From Iris pallida (lineage: Eukaryota; Streptophyta; Magnoliopsida; Asparagales; Iridaceae), in NCBI GenBank assembly GCA_029216955.1, contig JANAVB010029819.1, forward strand, positions 39,582,049 through 39,646,048: a stretch of 64,000 bases of DNA. Reading direction: 5' to 3'. The position numbers were made by a program, and so were the translations under genes. Positions 21,624 to 35,508 of the stretch are shown here, piece by piece. Within the stretch, counting starts at the first letter, position 1. Each line of letters starts with the position of its first letter. Under the pieces are notes generated by a model that saw only the letters and a list, made by a program, of their open reading frames with translations, ran no database searches and had not been told where the DNA came from.

Positions 21624-22640
21624 ATGCTTCCTGGAGATCCAGAACCCCCAGTACAGCCGGCCCAGTCTGTGAGACAGGATGATAGAGTCTTGGTCGGACT
21701 CATCGGGGAGTTGCTTGCATCACAGGATCGTCTAGGTGATGTATTACACCAGACAGTACAAGATGTCTTGAGCAGAGGTGGTCATCAAGGGAACCAGGCA
21801 GCCAACAACTTCAAGCGCTTGAACCCTCCCTTCTTCGATGGTAGCGAAGATGCTACAGCTGCAGATGCTTGGCTGCAGGATACTGAGGTTATTCTAGAAG
21901 CAGCTAGGACCCCAGAAGATGAGAAGGTGGTCGTGGTGCGCCTACAGTTATTGGATCTAGCCTGCAGCTGGCGGACGGCACAGGCCGTTAGATTAAGGGC
22001 ACCTATTACATAGACAGTATTCCGTGAGAGATTCCAGACCAAGTATTTTGATGCTATAGCTCGGTATGATCTACAGACGAAGTTCACCAACTTGAAGCAG
22101 ATGGGCAGGACGGTCGATGGATATGCGACCGAGTTCTCCAGGATTAGTCAGTTTGCTCCCACCTTGGTGGCGACCGAGTTCGACAGAGCTCAGCGGTTCC
22201 AGCAAGGACTGCACCAGGAGATTTTGCTGGCGGTAGAGTAGTTCAAGAATCAGATCTTTGATACAGTATTGAGAGCATCTAAGAGGCATGAGTATACCTC
22301 CCAGAGGATTGTGGACCAGACCGAAAGTCGGAAGCGGTCTCACGGCCAGATGAACCAGTCTTCAGTACCAGCCCCGACAGCCTGGGCTGTGACCATTGGA
22401 GCTCCGAGGCGGGCAGCTTACGTTGCGTCGATTCAGCATTCGACCCCGACATATCCCCAGCAGCAGCAGAAGCAATCTTCCGCCATGGGTTGCACTCATT
22501 GTGGGAAGTCATGGCACGTGGTGTCAGAATATCGCAAAGCACAGTTTTTGTGCTTGGCTTATGGGGCGCCGGACCATAGGGTTGGGAACGGCCCGAATAG
22601 GGGGAGTTCATCTTCATCAACCTTTTTCTCCCTTGGTTAG
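21624..22640 (+). pseudogene. Chromovirus gag, second assembly copy
   Basis: Same gag as 7681-8700 with the same two internal stops (TAG 22011-22013 and the TAG after LLAVE near 22239) and the same degraded zinc knuckles. A 3-bp loss near 22629 shortens the Ser-rich end. See the first copy for domain detail. Confidence 0.9.
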
Positions 22641-22694
22641 GGGGCCAGCCCCAGTACCAGTTCACAACAACAGCAGTACCCGTTTCCGAGGCCC

Positions 22695-25600
22695 TTGTCG
22701 CCTCTTGCCCAAGTATTTCAGCAACAGAACCCCCAGCAGTATGTACAAGTCCAAGCTCAGACCCAGAATCGTCAGAATGATTTCCACCCGAGAGGACCCG
22801 CACCTAGAGGGCACGATCAAGTGATGGCTTTGACCGTAGAGGAGGAGTTAGCATCTGGTGAGGTAGTGGCTGGTACTATACTTGTCAACTCCTTTCCATC
22901 ATCAGCGTTATTTGATTCTGGTACATCGTATTCATTTATGTCTGTACGATTCACGACACGGATAGGGGTGGAGCCCGTGTCATTATCAGTAAGGCTCAAT
23001 ATACTTAATGGTAACGAACTTGTGGTAGTAGATAGAGTATTTTTCTCGTATCGGATCGTAGTTAGCGGTAGAGAGTTCCCCGCTAGGTTGATAGAATTCC
23101 CGATGGCCGATTATGATGTGGTCCTAGGGATGGATTGGTTGAGGGACCAGTATGCTAGAATAGATTGCCACATCGGCAAGATTATTTTTAGTATTCCTGG
23201 TGAGCCAGAATTTTTATTTTTTCGAGGCGGAATAGAACCTTCTCCTCCAGTGTTGCAGATGGCAGTGGTAGCGGTTTGGTTTCCCAGAACTGTAGAAGAG
23301 TTTCTCGATGTTTTCCCCGAAGAGCTTCCAGGTATGCTACCAGAGAGAGAGATCGAGTTCACTATAGACTTGATCCCCGGGTCAGCACCAGTGTCAGAGA
23401 GAGTCTACCGGATGGCGCCATCAGAATTGGAGATTTTGTATAAGATGATTGAAGAACTCAGGACCAAGGGATTCATCCGTGCTAGTGGATCGCCTTAGGG
23501 AGCCCCGATGCTTCTTGTAAAAAGAAGGATGGTACGTCCAGATTATGTGTTGACTATCGTACCTTGAACTCAGTGACAATCAAGAACAGATACCCTCCCC
23601 CAAGGATAGAGACTTGTTTGATCAACTCAAAGGGGCGTCCGTATTTTCGAAGATTAATTTACGGTCAGAATACCATCAGATCAGAGTCAGAGAGCAGGAC
23701 ATCCCGAAGACGGCTTTCAGATCTAGATATAGGCATTGGGAGTTCCTTGTTATGCCATTTGGAGCAACCAATGCATCGACTGTATTCATGGACCTCATGA
23801 ATCGTATCTTCATGCCTTATTTGGATCAATTTGTGATTGTGTTCATAGACGACATCCTGGTCTACAGCAAGAGTGAAGCGGAGCATGAGCAGCATCTCCG
23901 TGTGGTTCTTCAGATTCTCAGAGAGCACCTGTTGTATGCGAAGTTTAGTAAATGCGAGTTCTGGCTCGATCGCATTTCATACTTGGGTCATATCATCAAC
24001 AGAGGAGGAGTAGAAGTGGACCCCCAAAAGATCGTGGCTATTGAGACGTGGCCAGTATCCAGTACCGTTGCAGAAGTTCGTAGTTTTCTTGGCTTGGCCG
24101 GCTACTACCGACGATTTGTTTCGAACTTTGCACGAATTTCAGCACCTATGACCCAGTTGACCTGCAAGGATGTGCAGTTTGCTTGGACAGCAGAATATTA
24201 GGATTCTTTTGAGAATTTGAAGCGAGGCTTGATAACGGCACCCATTCTCACGCTTCCAGATGGGACCGGAAGATTCTCAGTGTATTGATGCTTCAGGCAG
24301 AGGTTTATGATGTGTTTTGATGCAGCATGGGAAGGTAATAGCTTATGCATCACGTCAAGTTCGTGATCATGAGAGAAATTACCCGACCCATGACTTGGAG
24401 CTGGAGGAGCAGTAGTATTTGCACTTATGCTGTAGAGGCATTATTTGTATGGAGATTGGGTAAAGATTTTCACCGACCACACGAGCCTGAAGTATGTGTT
24501 TACTCAGAGGATCTTAACATGCGTCAGAGGAGATGGCTTGAGCTACTTGTGGATTATGACATCAACCTGCTGTATCATCCTGGAAAGGCCAACGTTGTTG
24601 CAGATGCATTAAGCAGGAGAGCCGAGTTTATTTTCTGACAGCACAACTAGAATTGTTAGCAGATCTTCAGAAAATGAGTATAGAAGTTATCCTTCCTACC
24701 AGTGTGGCATTGATGGCCAGCATGCAAGTTCAGTCCAGTATAGTTGAGAGGATCAGATTAGCACAGTCATCAGATTCTAAGCTTCAGCAACTAGAGCAGA
24801 GTGTGAGGCAGAACGAAGACCAGAGTTATGTGTCCATGAGGATGGTACACTTCGACATGGGAGGCATCTTTGTGTACCCAGTAGAGATATCAGACAGAAA
24901 GTCAGGACAGAAGCTCACAGTTCTCAGTATTCGATTCATCCGGGCGGTACGAAGATGTATCGTGATATTCAGCAGCATTTTTGGTGGAATGGCATGAAGA
25001 GGAAGATAGCCCAATTTGTCTCCCAGTGTTTGGTTTGCCAACAAGTTAAAACTGAACATCAGAGATCGGCTGAACTTCTTCAACCTTTGCCGATCCCAGA
25101 ATGGAAGTGGGAGCATATAACCATAGATTTCGTGACTGGATTACCTAGGTCCCCGGCTGGTAGAGATGCTATTTGGGTCATTATAGACAGGCTCACGAAA
25201 GTGGCTCACTTTCTTCCGTTCAGAGTTGGTCAGTCGACGGCTCAGCTAGCAGAGATGTACCTCAGGCAGAACGTCAGATTTCACGGTGTACCATCAGTAT
25301 CACCTTGGACAGATTCAAGATTTATGTCACACTTTTAGCATAGTCTGTAAGAGAGTTTGGGAACTCACCTCCAGTTCAGCTCAGCTTATCATCCGCAGAT
25401 AGATGGTCAGTCAGAGCATACCTTACGAACCTTGAAAGATATATGAGATCTTGTACACTCGAGTTCGATGGTTCGTAGGAAGATTACCTACACCTGGTGG
25501 AGTTCTCATACAACAACAGTTTTCAGGCCAGTATCCAGATGGAACCGTTCAAGACACTGTATAGTAGGAAGTACAGATCTCCTTTAGCTTGGGATGATAT

Positions 25601-26127
25601 CGGCGAGAGGCAAATGCTTGGTCCCGAGATGGTAACCCGGACTATTAAGGTGGTCAAACAAGTCAGAGATCATCTTCGAGTCGCACAAGATCACTAGCAC
25701 CATTGGGCCGATTATCATCGGTGTCCCCTTGATTTTTTGTCGGCGACCACGTATTCCTCAGGATATCGCCTACCTATGGCGTCATTCGTTTTGGCGTAGG
25801 GGAAAGCTTAGTCCTAGGTATATCGGGCCATTCGACATTCTAGAGCGAGTAGGTGATGTGTCCTATCATCTCGCTCTCCCATCATCATTGCGAGAGGTGC
25901 ATGATGTTCATGTATCCCAATTACGACGGTATATCCCGGATTCGAGTCATGTCCTTGATCATTCGGAATTGGTTGTTGGTACCAACCTTTCGTATGAGGA
26001 GAGACCCGTATCCATATTGGACCGAAGAGAGAAGATACTCAAGAACAAGACAATCAAGTTAGTCCGTGTTGCTTGGGATCATCACTCTTTGGGTGAGTCA
26101 ACGTGGGAGCGTGAGGATGACATCTGA
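22695..26127 (+). pseudogene. Chromovirus pol, second assembly copy with added indels
   Basis: Same order as 8701-12201: protease (LFDSGTSYSF), RT with INLRSEYHQ and [10 protein letters not shown], RNase H, integrase zinc finger and core, chromodomain-like tail (25729-26127). It shares the stops of the first copy, for example TAG at 23496-23498, and has extra single-base losses, such as one A in the run near 23520 and one base near 23611, that break further frames. These extra lesions look like uncorrected long-read errors and not evolution. Confidence 0.9.
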
Positions 26128-26321
26128 TCGCGATATCCTGACCCGTTTGACTCGTGAGGTATAATGTCTTTCTTATGCCTTATGCCTTCGATTCCTTGCT
26201 TGCATGATTGATTGTTTGATTGATTGCTTAGTTATATCTTGCCTGTGATTAGCGTAGCTTGTTCGACATCTCTAACCTCTTGACTAAATTTGGGACAAAA
26301 TTCTTTTAAGGTGGGTAGAGT

Positions 26322-28708
26322 TGTAACGCCCGTAGTTCATATTACGTATTTGGTATACGTATACGTATTTTGACTCATATTGCATATCTCATTGCATGGT
26401 TTATTTTGGCATTTCGGCTTCCTTGGTTCGGCTTGGTGTAGGGTTAGTATGCAAACCCCTACCTACCACCATTTCCTATTTATTAACCCAACAACCCTTC
26501 TCTCTCCTTATTCATTTCTTATTACTACCCTTCTTCTTCTTCATTTCTCCACCGACAACCCGTAGTAGGCAAGTGTATCTTGCTTCATGGAGGAACTCAC
26601 TTTTGTTGTTCCATTGTCTTTCTCACGAGATTCTAAGACACTTTAGTACTTAGCATTTTTAGTTTCGATGGTTCATTTCATGTAGATCTAAGTTTGTTGT
26701 ATTTTTGGATATCTTGGTTATGATCTACTAAACTGGCTTGTTTTTAAAAACTAAGAGTTCTATATAGAAGACATTCTGATGTTATGCAAGTTTGGCTTTT
26801 GAATGGCTGAATTTTACCAAGTCTTGACCGAGATGGGACTTTCTTGAGCTCTTGAGCCTTTACGCCTGCTAGTCTTGGCCTTGGGGAGAAGATGAAGTTT
26901 TTACACATACGTTCTTACGTGCTAGCGTAGTATTTAGTTTTACGCCCACATTTTACGTGCCAGCGTATCATTTATCCCTTTTACGTACACGTTTCACGTG
27001 CCCGCGTATTAATTACCCTTTATGCACACGTTCTCACGTGATCGCGTAATCTATTCTACACGAGCTGAACCGAGCTCTACGCAGAGGCTAGACTTTCGCT
27101 GCGTAGAGGGTTTGCCCGCGTAGAGTCTCGCCCGCATGCTGTTTTGCTAGCGTAAAGCGCTTGCTTGCGTAGAATCCTACCGACCTGCTCTCTTGCTCGC
27201 GTAGAGCTGTTTATCCTTAGGTCTTGCCTGCGTAGAGCTGTTTTATGCTCGGATCTATTTAATATGTTTGGAATGGTAATTGTACATGACATGGTATGAT
27301 AAGTAACTGATATGGCATGACATGACAAGATATGACAAGAAAGCATGATGGGAACTATTGAACGTTGTTACGACGGCTAGCATGACATGACAAGAATGAA
27401 TGGCCTGGACACCGTGGACTAATGTGTTTGTTCAAATGAACCAGTACTATCTCGCATCATGTCTAGGACAGGGACCCCTGAGTACCATGGTCATGGGTAC
27501 CTACTGAACTTGACTAAGGCTAATAACTAGAATAATCCAGTAGCCATGAAAAATTTCCAGCTACAGGCAATCCCATTTTTTGGTCGCCCTACCTGGGATC
27601 TGTAGCCTGCCGTCGAGTAGGATACATTTCTAGCACACTGTTATGTGTTTTACCCTTCAAGCTACTTAAGGGTACATGTGTTTCCTGGACGATGTACCCA
27701 CACGAATTCAACCCCTAATTTGCGTCCGGATAGCTTAGATGGTCTGCAGGGATTGTGGCTGTGGAACAATCTTATTACATCTTGCTAGTAATTAGGCCTG
27801 TGTTAACCCTAGTTAGTTAAAGTATCAAGCCATACTTATTGCTTGGCCGTGATTGATTGGATGGAGTCTACCCCAGTTTAGTCTCGTCTTGATCCTGTAC
27901 AAGATCGTTAGCATGACCTGAATGCTTGTGCTTACTTTATCGATAAATGATGGAAAACCAAGTTTCGTTCAGATGAAGGTTACAACCCCGGTCCTTGTTT
28001 GGTTTACGGGTTGTAACTTGGTTATCTGAATAGTCCCATGGTTATCTTATCGTATATCATCATAATTTTCTATATTTTCAGTCTTTTATTATAAAGTTAT
28101 GTTTTGTGCTAATTGCTGGTTTTAGTTCTTAAGTGAAGCCTCCTTTGTGGTACTTCTCTTTCTGGGATCTGACCCAGCTGGTTTAGTATGGCCAGATACC
28201 GGAGCGGCCCCAGAGGATTCCTACCTTCCAGCCAGATGGTGACCACCAGGCGTAACCCTGGCAACGAGTAGGTTTTATTTGCTCTCCCACTCTATTATAA
28301 AATATTCTTTTAAGACGTTTAGCCGACGAGCACGTGTTAGCTCGATTGCACTTTACTTGCTGTCTGCCTACGGGCTGTAGCATGATGAACAAATCCTAGG
28401 GTTGATCATGTATGACTGAAACTCTTGCTAGTCTTCATATTTTGTATGACTAGCTTCATGTCATCAAAATATGTAATGTATGGGACGTCTTACTATTGTA
28501 TATTTGGTGCTCTAACATCTTGTAACTGTTATTACTTGCTTGATATTGAGACAATAAGCTTGTTCATGACCATAAGAGATTGATGGCTTGTAGTTTAACC
28601 CTCATGTATCTAGACAGTCGTGACCGTATAGCAAGGTGTGTTGCACTTTAATATACGTAGCTGGCTATGTCGCCCCCGCTCTCCAGTATTTTGGTTCTGG
28701 TGCTTACA
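26322..28708 (+). repeat. Chromovirus 3' LTR, second assembly copy
   Basis: Equivalent to 12399-14795, including the 111-bp deletion. It is preceded by the same polypurine tract and followed by CAGGA (28709-28713). Confidence 0.93.
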
Positions 28709-29154
28709 CAGGATGATGGCACACATGCTACTAATCTCTCAAAACGTGTCCACTATTCTGTACACGACCATACGCATCTCAATCACATGATGCCACGCGT
28801 CTAAATACAGTTAGTACACGATTGTTAACTGAATGGAAGTTGGCACAACATATGGTTGGCGCAACCCAAAGTGGCGCAATCCAGCCTCGCACATATCAGA
28901 ATAACTGCTAAAACAGTTATTTCCAGAATTCTATAAATAGAGTTTCCAATCATTTTCAAAGCATCACAGAGATCAAGTACTATGGCAAAATTGCTGCTAC
29001 ATTCTCCAGAGGATCTAGTCTTCAAGTTCACATAGTCCAAGGGATAAAGTGATTGTTTTTTTATCAGATTCCTACAGTTGTACTTCCCCAGAAATCAAAT
29101 TGTACTCTTGTACTTTTCTAAAGTTTGTAATAAAACTTTTTGTTTTTACAAACA
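28709..29154 (+). mobile_element. Tat 3' LTR right part, second assembly copy
   Basis: Equivalent to 14796-15245, with TATAAATA at 28932-28939 and AATAAA just before the TTTTTACAAACA end. Confidence 0.7.
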
Positions 29155-31837
29155 GAACCCGAAAAGAAAATCGGATCGACATTCGACGCCCGCAGATGTG
29201 GGCACGTACTCGCACCCGTTACGTACGCCAAACCAAACCGAACCAAACCAAACCGAGCCAGACGGGACGGCGGCGGCGGTTCGTGCGTGTCCCATAGGGC
29301 ACCCACACAATGCTTCATAAGAGAGCAAATAAGAAAAATTAATATATACATCATTCCTTCTTAGTGCCCAACCGATATGGGACTAAAAGTAGTAAGGAAC
29401 ATAAGCTTTTGCTCATGTGTGTGTGGACACATACACACACAGCCAACCATCCCCCATCCTCCCCATCAAAGATCAAGTTCCGAAGTAATAGAAGGAAAGA
29501 AAAATAAGAGAAGAATAAGAGAATTTCTGGACAGTTATATACTATGCATAGATGAGACGGACTAGAGCCTTGAATCTCACATAGTGACTATTGTCTTTGT
29601 ATAAAGAAGTGCATAATGGACTACACCTTGAATCAGTCTTCTTGAAACAGATTCAGAAAATAGCACACATAGTATGCTAGAGGTATTTGGGTCTATCGGG
29701 TGGCACATTTGTTTAGCCATGCGCACTTTTTCATATTCATGAGAGTTGCCTAGGATCGCCCTGTTTTATAGTCGCGACCTTCATGACCTCTCTTATAGGT
29801 AAGTCCTCAAGGGTTGGTGATAGGAGTCAATCCTGCATATCATGTTTGGACTTATTAAGAGTTAAAACTCATCCTAACCATATCACTCCAGAACACTGTC
29901 ACCATAGGGATCGGGTATCAATGTACACATGTACACCGTCTTGGACATTTATTTTAAGAGAATTTAATCTCAGGGTCAGTGTTCCATAACAATTACCTAA
30001 GTCCAGCTTGTTCCTACCCATTGAACCGGTTTCTTGGGATCTCTAGTCAGACTCTGTTGCGTTGTCACTGCTGGTGACTTACTTGTGGACTTAATTTTCT
30101 AGGGTTAATTTTCTAGGTAAACTCTTCGTCAAGCATAAACAGATTCTTCGTCAAGAGATATGTAAAGTTCTTTTATGACTTTTAGAGTCAAGAACTATAA
30201 TTTTGCCTTTTAGGCTCTTTTAATGTCTTGAATACAGCTGCAGATACATGTTCATCTTAGAATTCACAAGATCATGCTTTAGCAGTTTTCTAGCATAATT
30301 TATAAAAGTAACATGTACAGAAATATCTAGATCATGTATATGCATAATAAGATGCTTGATCTATTCAGTTTATATCATGAAGTTAAAGTACGAGTAAAAT
30401 TGGCCTTGATCTATTTGATATATACGTAATAAGATATGTGAGCCATTCAACTTCAGCACAAACTATGTTAAATAAACTATTTCAAATTCTTTGATACTCC
30501 TAGCTATGTTAGTTTGTCACAACGACCTATCAACTTATAAGTATCTAAGTTTTTCCACAGGTGAAACCTTGCACTAGATCTTAGTGATCTTTAGTGTTTT
30601 ATGTCCGAAGAAAATGTCATATAATGACTCAGAAAAACTTTAAATTCTGTGAAACCAATTGTAGTCAAATGTTTGGATTACTCCTAAATCATACTGTGTC
30701 ATCAGAATCCATTTAACAAAATGTATGATTTCACTAATTGTTGATATAAGCCATAGGATAGTTAGTCAAAAATTAGCAAACTCTGTCACCTCTTAAAGTA
30801 AAACATAGTATCTTTTAGCCATGGCTCTAAAGATTTATTTTTACTAGCCATGTTTGCAAAAATGATAGCCTAAAGTACTAGAATAATAGTTTAAGTGATT
30901 TTGCTAATCAACCTTAAGAAATATTTAGTCTATCAAGTGTTGATTAACTTGGGTTAGCTGTAGGGGCCGGTTCCCAGCTACCGAAGGTCCACAGGGGGAT
31001 GATTAAGTATCGTGTTGCTTAGAGCTATTTACGTCGGGTTGACAGAAGGATCCTTTCGGCTTGTATCTAAAATAATCTCAATTTTTAAAACTTTAGATTT
31101 AGAAGAGTTTGTAATTTCACTAACTATTTTCTTGTCACTAAATTGTTTTCAATTAGTCAAAAGAATTATAGCGTCACGAAATATAAGTAAAGACAAAGTC
31201 TGTCTAAATATTATGACAGAACAATATTGTGATTTCCTTTTGACTAGAAATTCTAATATTGTGATAATATAGTCATTTAGGTTCAAATATGTAAACCGAT
31301 CAAGGAAAGAATATCATCTATTATCATATTCTACATACAAAAAATAAGAATGATGGCTCACATACTTTCATATATTTGTCCAACTAAAACTCAGTAATCA
31401 AAATGAATAGATTATGTGAATTGTAAATGTAAAAAAGTTACATTTTCACGTGTTCGGAACAATTTTGTACTTCTAGCCTTGATTTGTCTTAGTAGTTATA
31501 TTGAGATAGTTCCATTATTTTCTAGACATACATCATCCAAGAATTTAGAAAAAAAGATTTACGAATATCAAGTTTATAAAAATAGAGGAAAGGACTTTTG
31601 TATTACTTACCTTCATCCTTAGCAGGTTTGAGCATTTTCTAATAAGTCATAATCTCTAATTCTTCTAAATTGAAGAGATAACATTACAAAAATCATGGTA
31701 AGAATAAGTGAGTACAAAAATAAATTTGTATTATCGTCACTATTAACAAGATGCCCAGTTCCTAAAAGTTAAAATATTTATAATGATCGTGTCTTCAAGA
31801 AAATAGAAGTTACTTTTATATTAACAAGAAATATAAC
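29155..31837. other. Unclassified non-coding, second assembly copy
   Basis: Equivalent to 15246-17943; nothing further identifiable. Confidence 0.6.
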
Positions 31838-33227
31838 TGTCACGACCCACACCTGGAGTAGGGGCACGAGTGCATGACAGTGTCCCAGCCTACGCTGCAG
31901 AAACGGCGTAGAATGCTGTCTAGGTCTACTATCTAACAATAATTATAATATCAAAACCTATCGAGATGGTCAACTCCAAACGGAGGACAAGTAATGACAA
32001 TATAATATACTCAATCACCATATTCTAAGAAGGATAAATGATGTCGAAAGATAAAGATAACAAGATATAAAAATATCATCCAGAAAATCCGACACAGAAT
32101 AATACAGGTCCAGAGTCTCAGAGTCAACAATCTCAAATACAAATTCTGAAAATAATAACATGTCAAAGTGTTATCTGGAGACAAAGTTCAGTACAAATCT
32201 AATCTAGCTGAGCTACCACTAGTGCCTCATCGGCTGGAACTAACCCCTGCTGGACTAGGGTCCCCGGTCTATACCCACTACGTCATGAGGACCATAGTAG
32301 GTAGGACACTCATCCTCGCTGTCGTCTATAAAATTTTGTCAACATATCCAGTCAGGATGGAACGAGCACAAATCTCCAATAACAGTTCTAGTTAGACGAT
32401 AAAGAATATGTAGCAGTAAATAGAGAGAATATACACTATAAAGTGATACGTACATGAGCATGGTAAGGCATATCAAGACTGTAAATGAATGTAAGAACAC
32501 GAGAATAGTGTATATCATTTACAGGAATCAGAAAACTACTAACCATGTGAGTTAGCTCTAATTTCATAATGTGATCGAATTAGAAACATGATACATGAGT
32601 TGGTCCGGTTAATCATACGTACGGTGTATGATTAACACTGTTCAAGGTTCAAGACTTGATACAAGGACGGTATTGATTACATATCTACACTAATACCCCG
32701 CCTCCGACTAGTATAGTAGATCCAACCATGACAAGTTATGACATGTATTCTCTGAGAAGGTCACGAGCCTTCATAGGAATTGTGTATATAATGTACAAGG
32801 AACAAGGACAAGATTAGCACAAGATATACCAAGGAATACAAGGAATAACATCCCATGGCGGGATCCATACAAATACCAATCCGTGTGAACAATGTATCAA
32901 GAAAACAAGGATATCTATACTAAATACAAGAAACATATTATCAGAGAATGCACTCGCCTGCCAAATGATGTGTAGTATCAACGACGTTCGATACAACGTC
33001 TCGAAGACCTAAAATAGGGAATACTGTATCAATATCATGTTTGAGATTGAAAACTAGTCATGCTAGTCAGTTTTTAGGTCAATTGGTCAATTCTAGGTCA
33101 AAAGTCAACTCTAGGTCAACTAGCCATTCTACCCACTTCTAGGTTACATTAGCCTATATTTAGGTTTTTTCTAGGTTGTAGGTGTCTATATACTAAGTTT
33201 CTAGGCTATATTAGCTTTATAGGATAC
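31838..33227 (-). mobile_element. Leftward chromovirus-like LTR, interrupted by SIRE-like LTR
   Basis: Same LTR as 17944-18987 but continuing past the gap point. From 33050 it enters AGGTCAA/CTAGGTC repeats like those of the LTR at 39896-43437, then stops abruptly at TGTAGGAACG (33228), where a Copia LTR begins. The missing remainder is not recognisable to the right. Confidence 0.75.
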
Positions 33228-34287
33228 TGTAGGAACGAAATCATAAAGCAGAATACTCTAGAAGGGGTGAATAGAGTAGGCAGTAGAATATTGCTAATTA
33301 AAAACTCGTTAGCAGTTAGATCACAGATAATAATAATCACAAAAATAAATAACTGTAATGAAAAGGAGATCAGAAGGCAAACGCAAACACAGAGATTTAT
33401 ACTATTTTCCCTCTTATGAGGACTAGTCCAGTCGGAAGAACTCTAGCTTCCAGTTGAATCCACTATTGGAAAATCCCACAAGTTTTCATACGAAGTCCTT
33501 GAAACTTCTACAGACGCGAGCTTTGATACAAAGAACTCGACCAACTTCAATTGTGAAAGTCAATCTTCAATCAAGCCTCTGATTACAATCGCTCTGAAAC
33601 TTCTAGACCGCATCGTACTGGCAAATCGACTAGAGGATTGTAACTGGCTTGAGATTTGAAAATTGAAGCTTTTTAGAACTCTTTGGAAGAAATGTAAGCT
33701 TTAGAAGAGAAGAGATTGAAAGTGAATTGGTGTTTGAAATGATCGAAATCTTTCTCTATTTATAGTTTTTCCATAGGCAGAACTCTGACAGAATTTGGGC
33801 AGAATTCGGACAGAACTCTTTGTAACAAATCGCAACTGAAGGAAGACCAAGTTCAAAATCAAACGTTCACATAACGTTCAACTTGACCGAACTCTGGCCG
33901 AGTTCTGTCAGGGTTTGGTGATTTGATTTTGTGAAAAATAATTTTGGCTTTTTGAAAAGTCCTTCAGAAGTTTTTGTAAAATAAATATTTTTCAAAAATA
34001 TAGGTCATTTTAGAAATAGGTCAGTTTTGAAAAACGTTTTTGGATAGCCTATTTGCCAGTACGACTTGGTGTATAATGTATTCCTAGACTTAATAAAAAT
34101 AAAAATTATATTGCTTTGAAGGAAATACATTCTTGAGTGGAAAACAGCTTCGATCTTGAACTGAGTAGATATCCATCTTTGATCAGTGTCCAAAATGTCA
34201 TTATTAAACATCTGAATTGATTAGTATATCGAGACAAAGTTTGATCAATTATTAAAATCAGGTTTGACCATGACCAATGGGCCAACA
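33228..34287 (-). repeat. SIRE/Maximus-like Copia 3' LTR, leftward
   Basis: Read on the minus strand it begins TGTTGGCCCATTGG (34287) and ends TTCGTTCCTACA (33228), about 1060 bp. It is preceded by TTTGTCAATTATCAAAATGGGAGAGAT, the hallmark polypurine-tract/LTR junction of SIRE-type Copia elements. A TATA box (minus TATAAATA) lies at 33757-33764, placing U3 to the right and R-U5 to the left. Only this LTR is present; the element's 5' part is missing. Confidence 0.85.
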
Positions 34288-34765
34288 ATCTCTCCCATTT
34301 TGATAATTGACAAACCTTGCCGATATAACATCTTGGTTTGATCAATTCAAACGTGTACCGAAAATAAAAATTGTTCATAACCTGTATCCATGAAGATGTT
34401 AGATCTTATTTCTCCCATTGTCACTTAGCAAAATAATTACAAAAGAGAAAGCTTTCCCGCAATAAATGCATAAGTAACAAGCAGTAAAGAAACACAATAA
34501 AAATAGAATAAAGAAATAACTATATTAACACAGGCATGGTATAAATAGTAACAGAAAAATAAGATATAAACAACACAGGCATGGTTTGTCACATGCTGTT
34601 TATATAAAGCAAAATGAAAGATAATACTAGAATAAAGCTGAAACAAATAAAGTGCTGAATAATAAACTAAATCGAGTCATATGCCAAACTGAGGCATAAA
34701 AATATATGTCTATCAAAGTCACAAATCATGTCTAAAATAAAGAGTACTGATAATATCTTGGAATG

Positions 34766-35508
34766 TCAGAGCATTTCCAAGTAAACATAAGACAAAATAG
34801 ACAGTCTCAGAAGTAACATCTCAAAAATCATCCTCATCCTCATCATCATCGGCTGCAGTGCCAGCATGTCCAGATGGACCACCTCTAGAAGTATGTTGAG
34901 TAGCACCAGAAGTACGATACCAATCGTATGTATTCCCTGGCTAGAACATAGAGTGGACCGCCTCATCATCAATGCGGTAGCCAGATACAGAAGGGTCTCG
35001 AGGAAGAGAGCTAGCGGAGTGACCCGTCTGTACAATCTCATATTGGCGAAGGAGTTGGCAATAGCTTGGAACCGAGTCACGTCACGGAACTCATGTTCCC
35101 TGGAGGTTTCAACGAAGAATGTCTGCAGATCTGAAAAATGCTGGTGAATACCCAAAGGTCATAGGGTAAGACTGAGGAGGCAGTTGGCAATAGCTTGGAA
35201 CCGAGTCACGTCACGGAACTCATGTTCCCTGGAGGTTTCAACGAAGAATGTCTGCAGATCTGAAAAATGCTGGTGAATACCCTCAAAGGTCATAGGGTAA
35301 GACTGAGGAGGACCAGGTGCTATGGAGCAGGTGCAGTAGGTGCAGGTGAAGGAGGTGGAGGAGCAGTGGTATTACTGCGAAGAGAAAGCTTGAGGAACTT
35401 GGGCTCAGGGTCAAGAGCACAAGTGGATAAGTCAATATCGAATCTCTGAAAGATGCGTGGGATGATCATCGCATAAGAGAGGTTGCGATCTCTACTTGTG
35501 TCTTTCAA
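34766..35508 (-). pseudogene. Env-like ORF remnant of SIRE-like Copia element
   Basis: Two minus-strand frames, 35320-35508 and 34766-35155. The first has DRNLSYAMIIPRIFQRFDID, resembling the plant-transposon protein domain found in env-like ORFs of SIRE and Athila elements, followed by a Pro-rich linker (TTAPPPPSPAPTAPAP). The second contains FQAIANSFANMRLYRRV. A 129-131 bp tandem duplication (35053-35312) separates them, and its unequal unit lengths shift the frame. Downstream the translation is low-complexity Leu/Met-rich because of ATC/CAT repeats. There is no evidence that it makes a functional envelope. Assignment rests on position and one domain. Confidence 0.55.
35053..35312. repeat. 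Tandem direct duplication, 129/131 bp
   Basis: AGTTGGCAATAGCTTGGAAC begins at 35053 and again at 35182. Both units run through ACGAAGAATGTCTGCAGATC to GACTGAGGAGG. They differ by two bases (CCC vs CCCTC) near the end, pointing to a very recent duplication or an assembly artefact. Confidence 0.9.

Larger units (their letters stand above)
19001..32878. repeat. Near-identical copy of 5050-18987, probable unmerged contig overlap
   Basis: 19001 aligns to 5050 and 32878 to 18987, the last base before the gap. The copies are 13,938 and 13,878 bp. Differences are mainly 1-3 bp indels, often in homopolymers or dinucleotides, with rare substitutions. Every element boundary is conserved. Features inside this block should be counted once. 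Confidence 0.93.

Noticed and set aside
5050..32878. Genuine 13.9-kb tandem segmental duplication
   Set aside because: The copy ends exactly at a 13-N gap and differs mainly by small indels, so an assembly overlap is far more likely.
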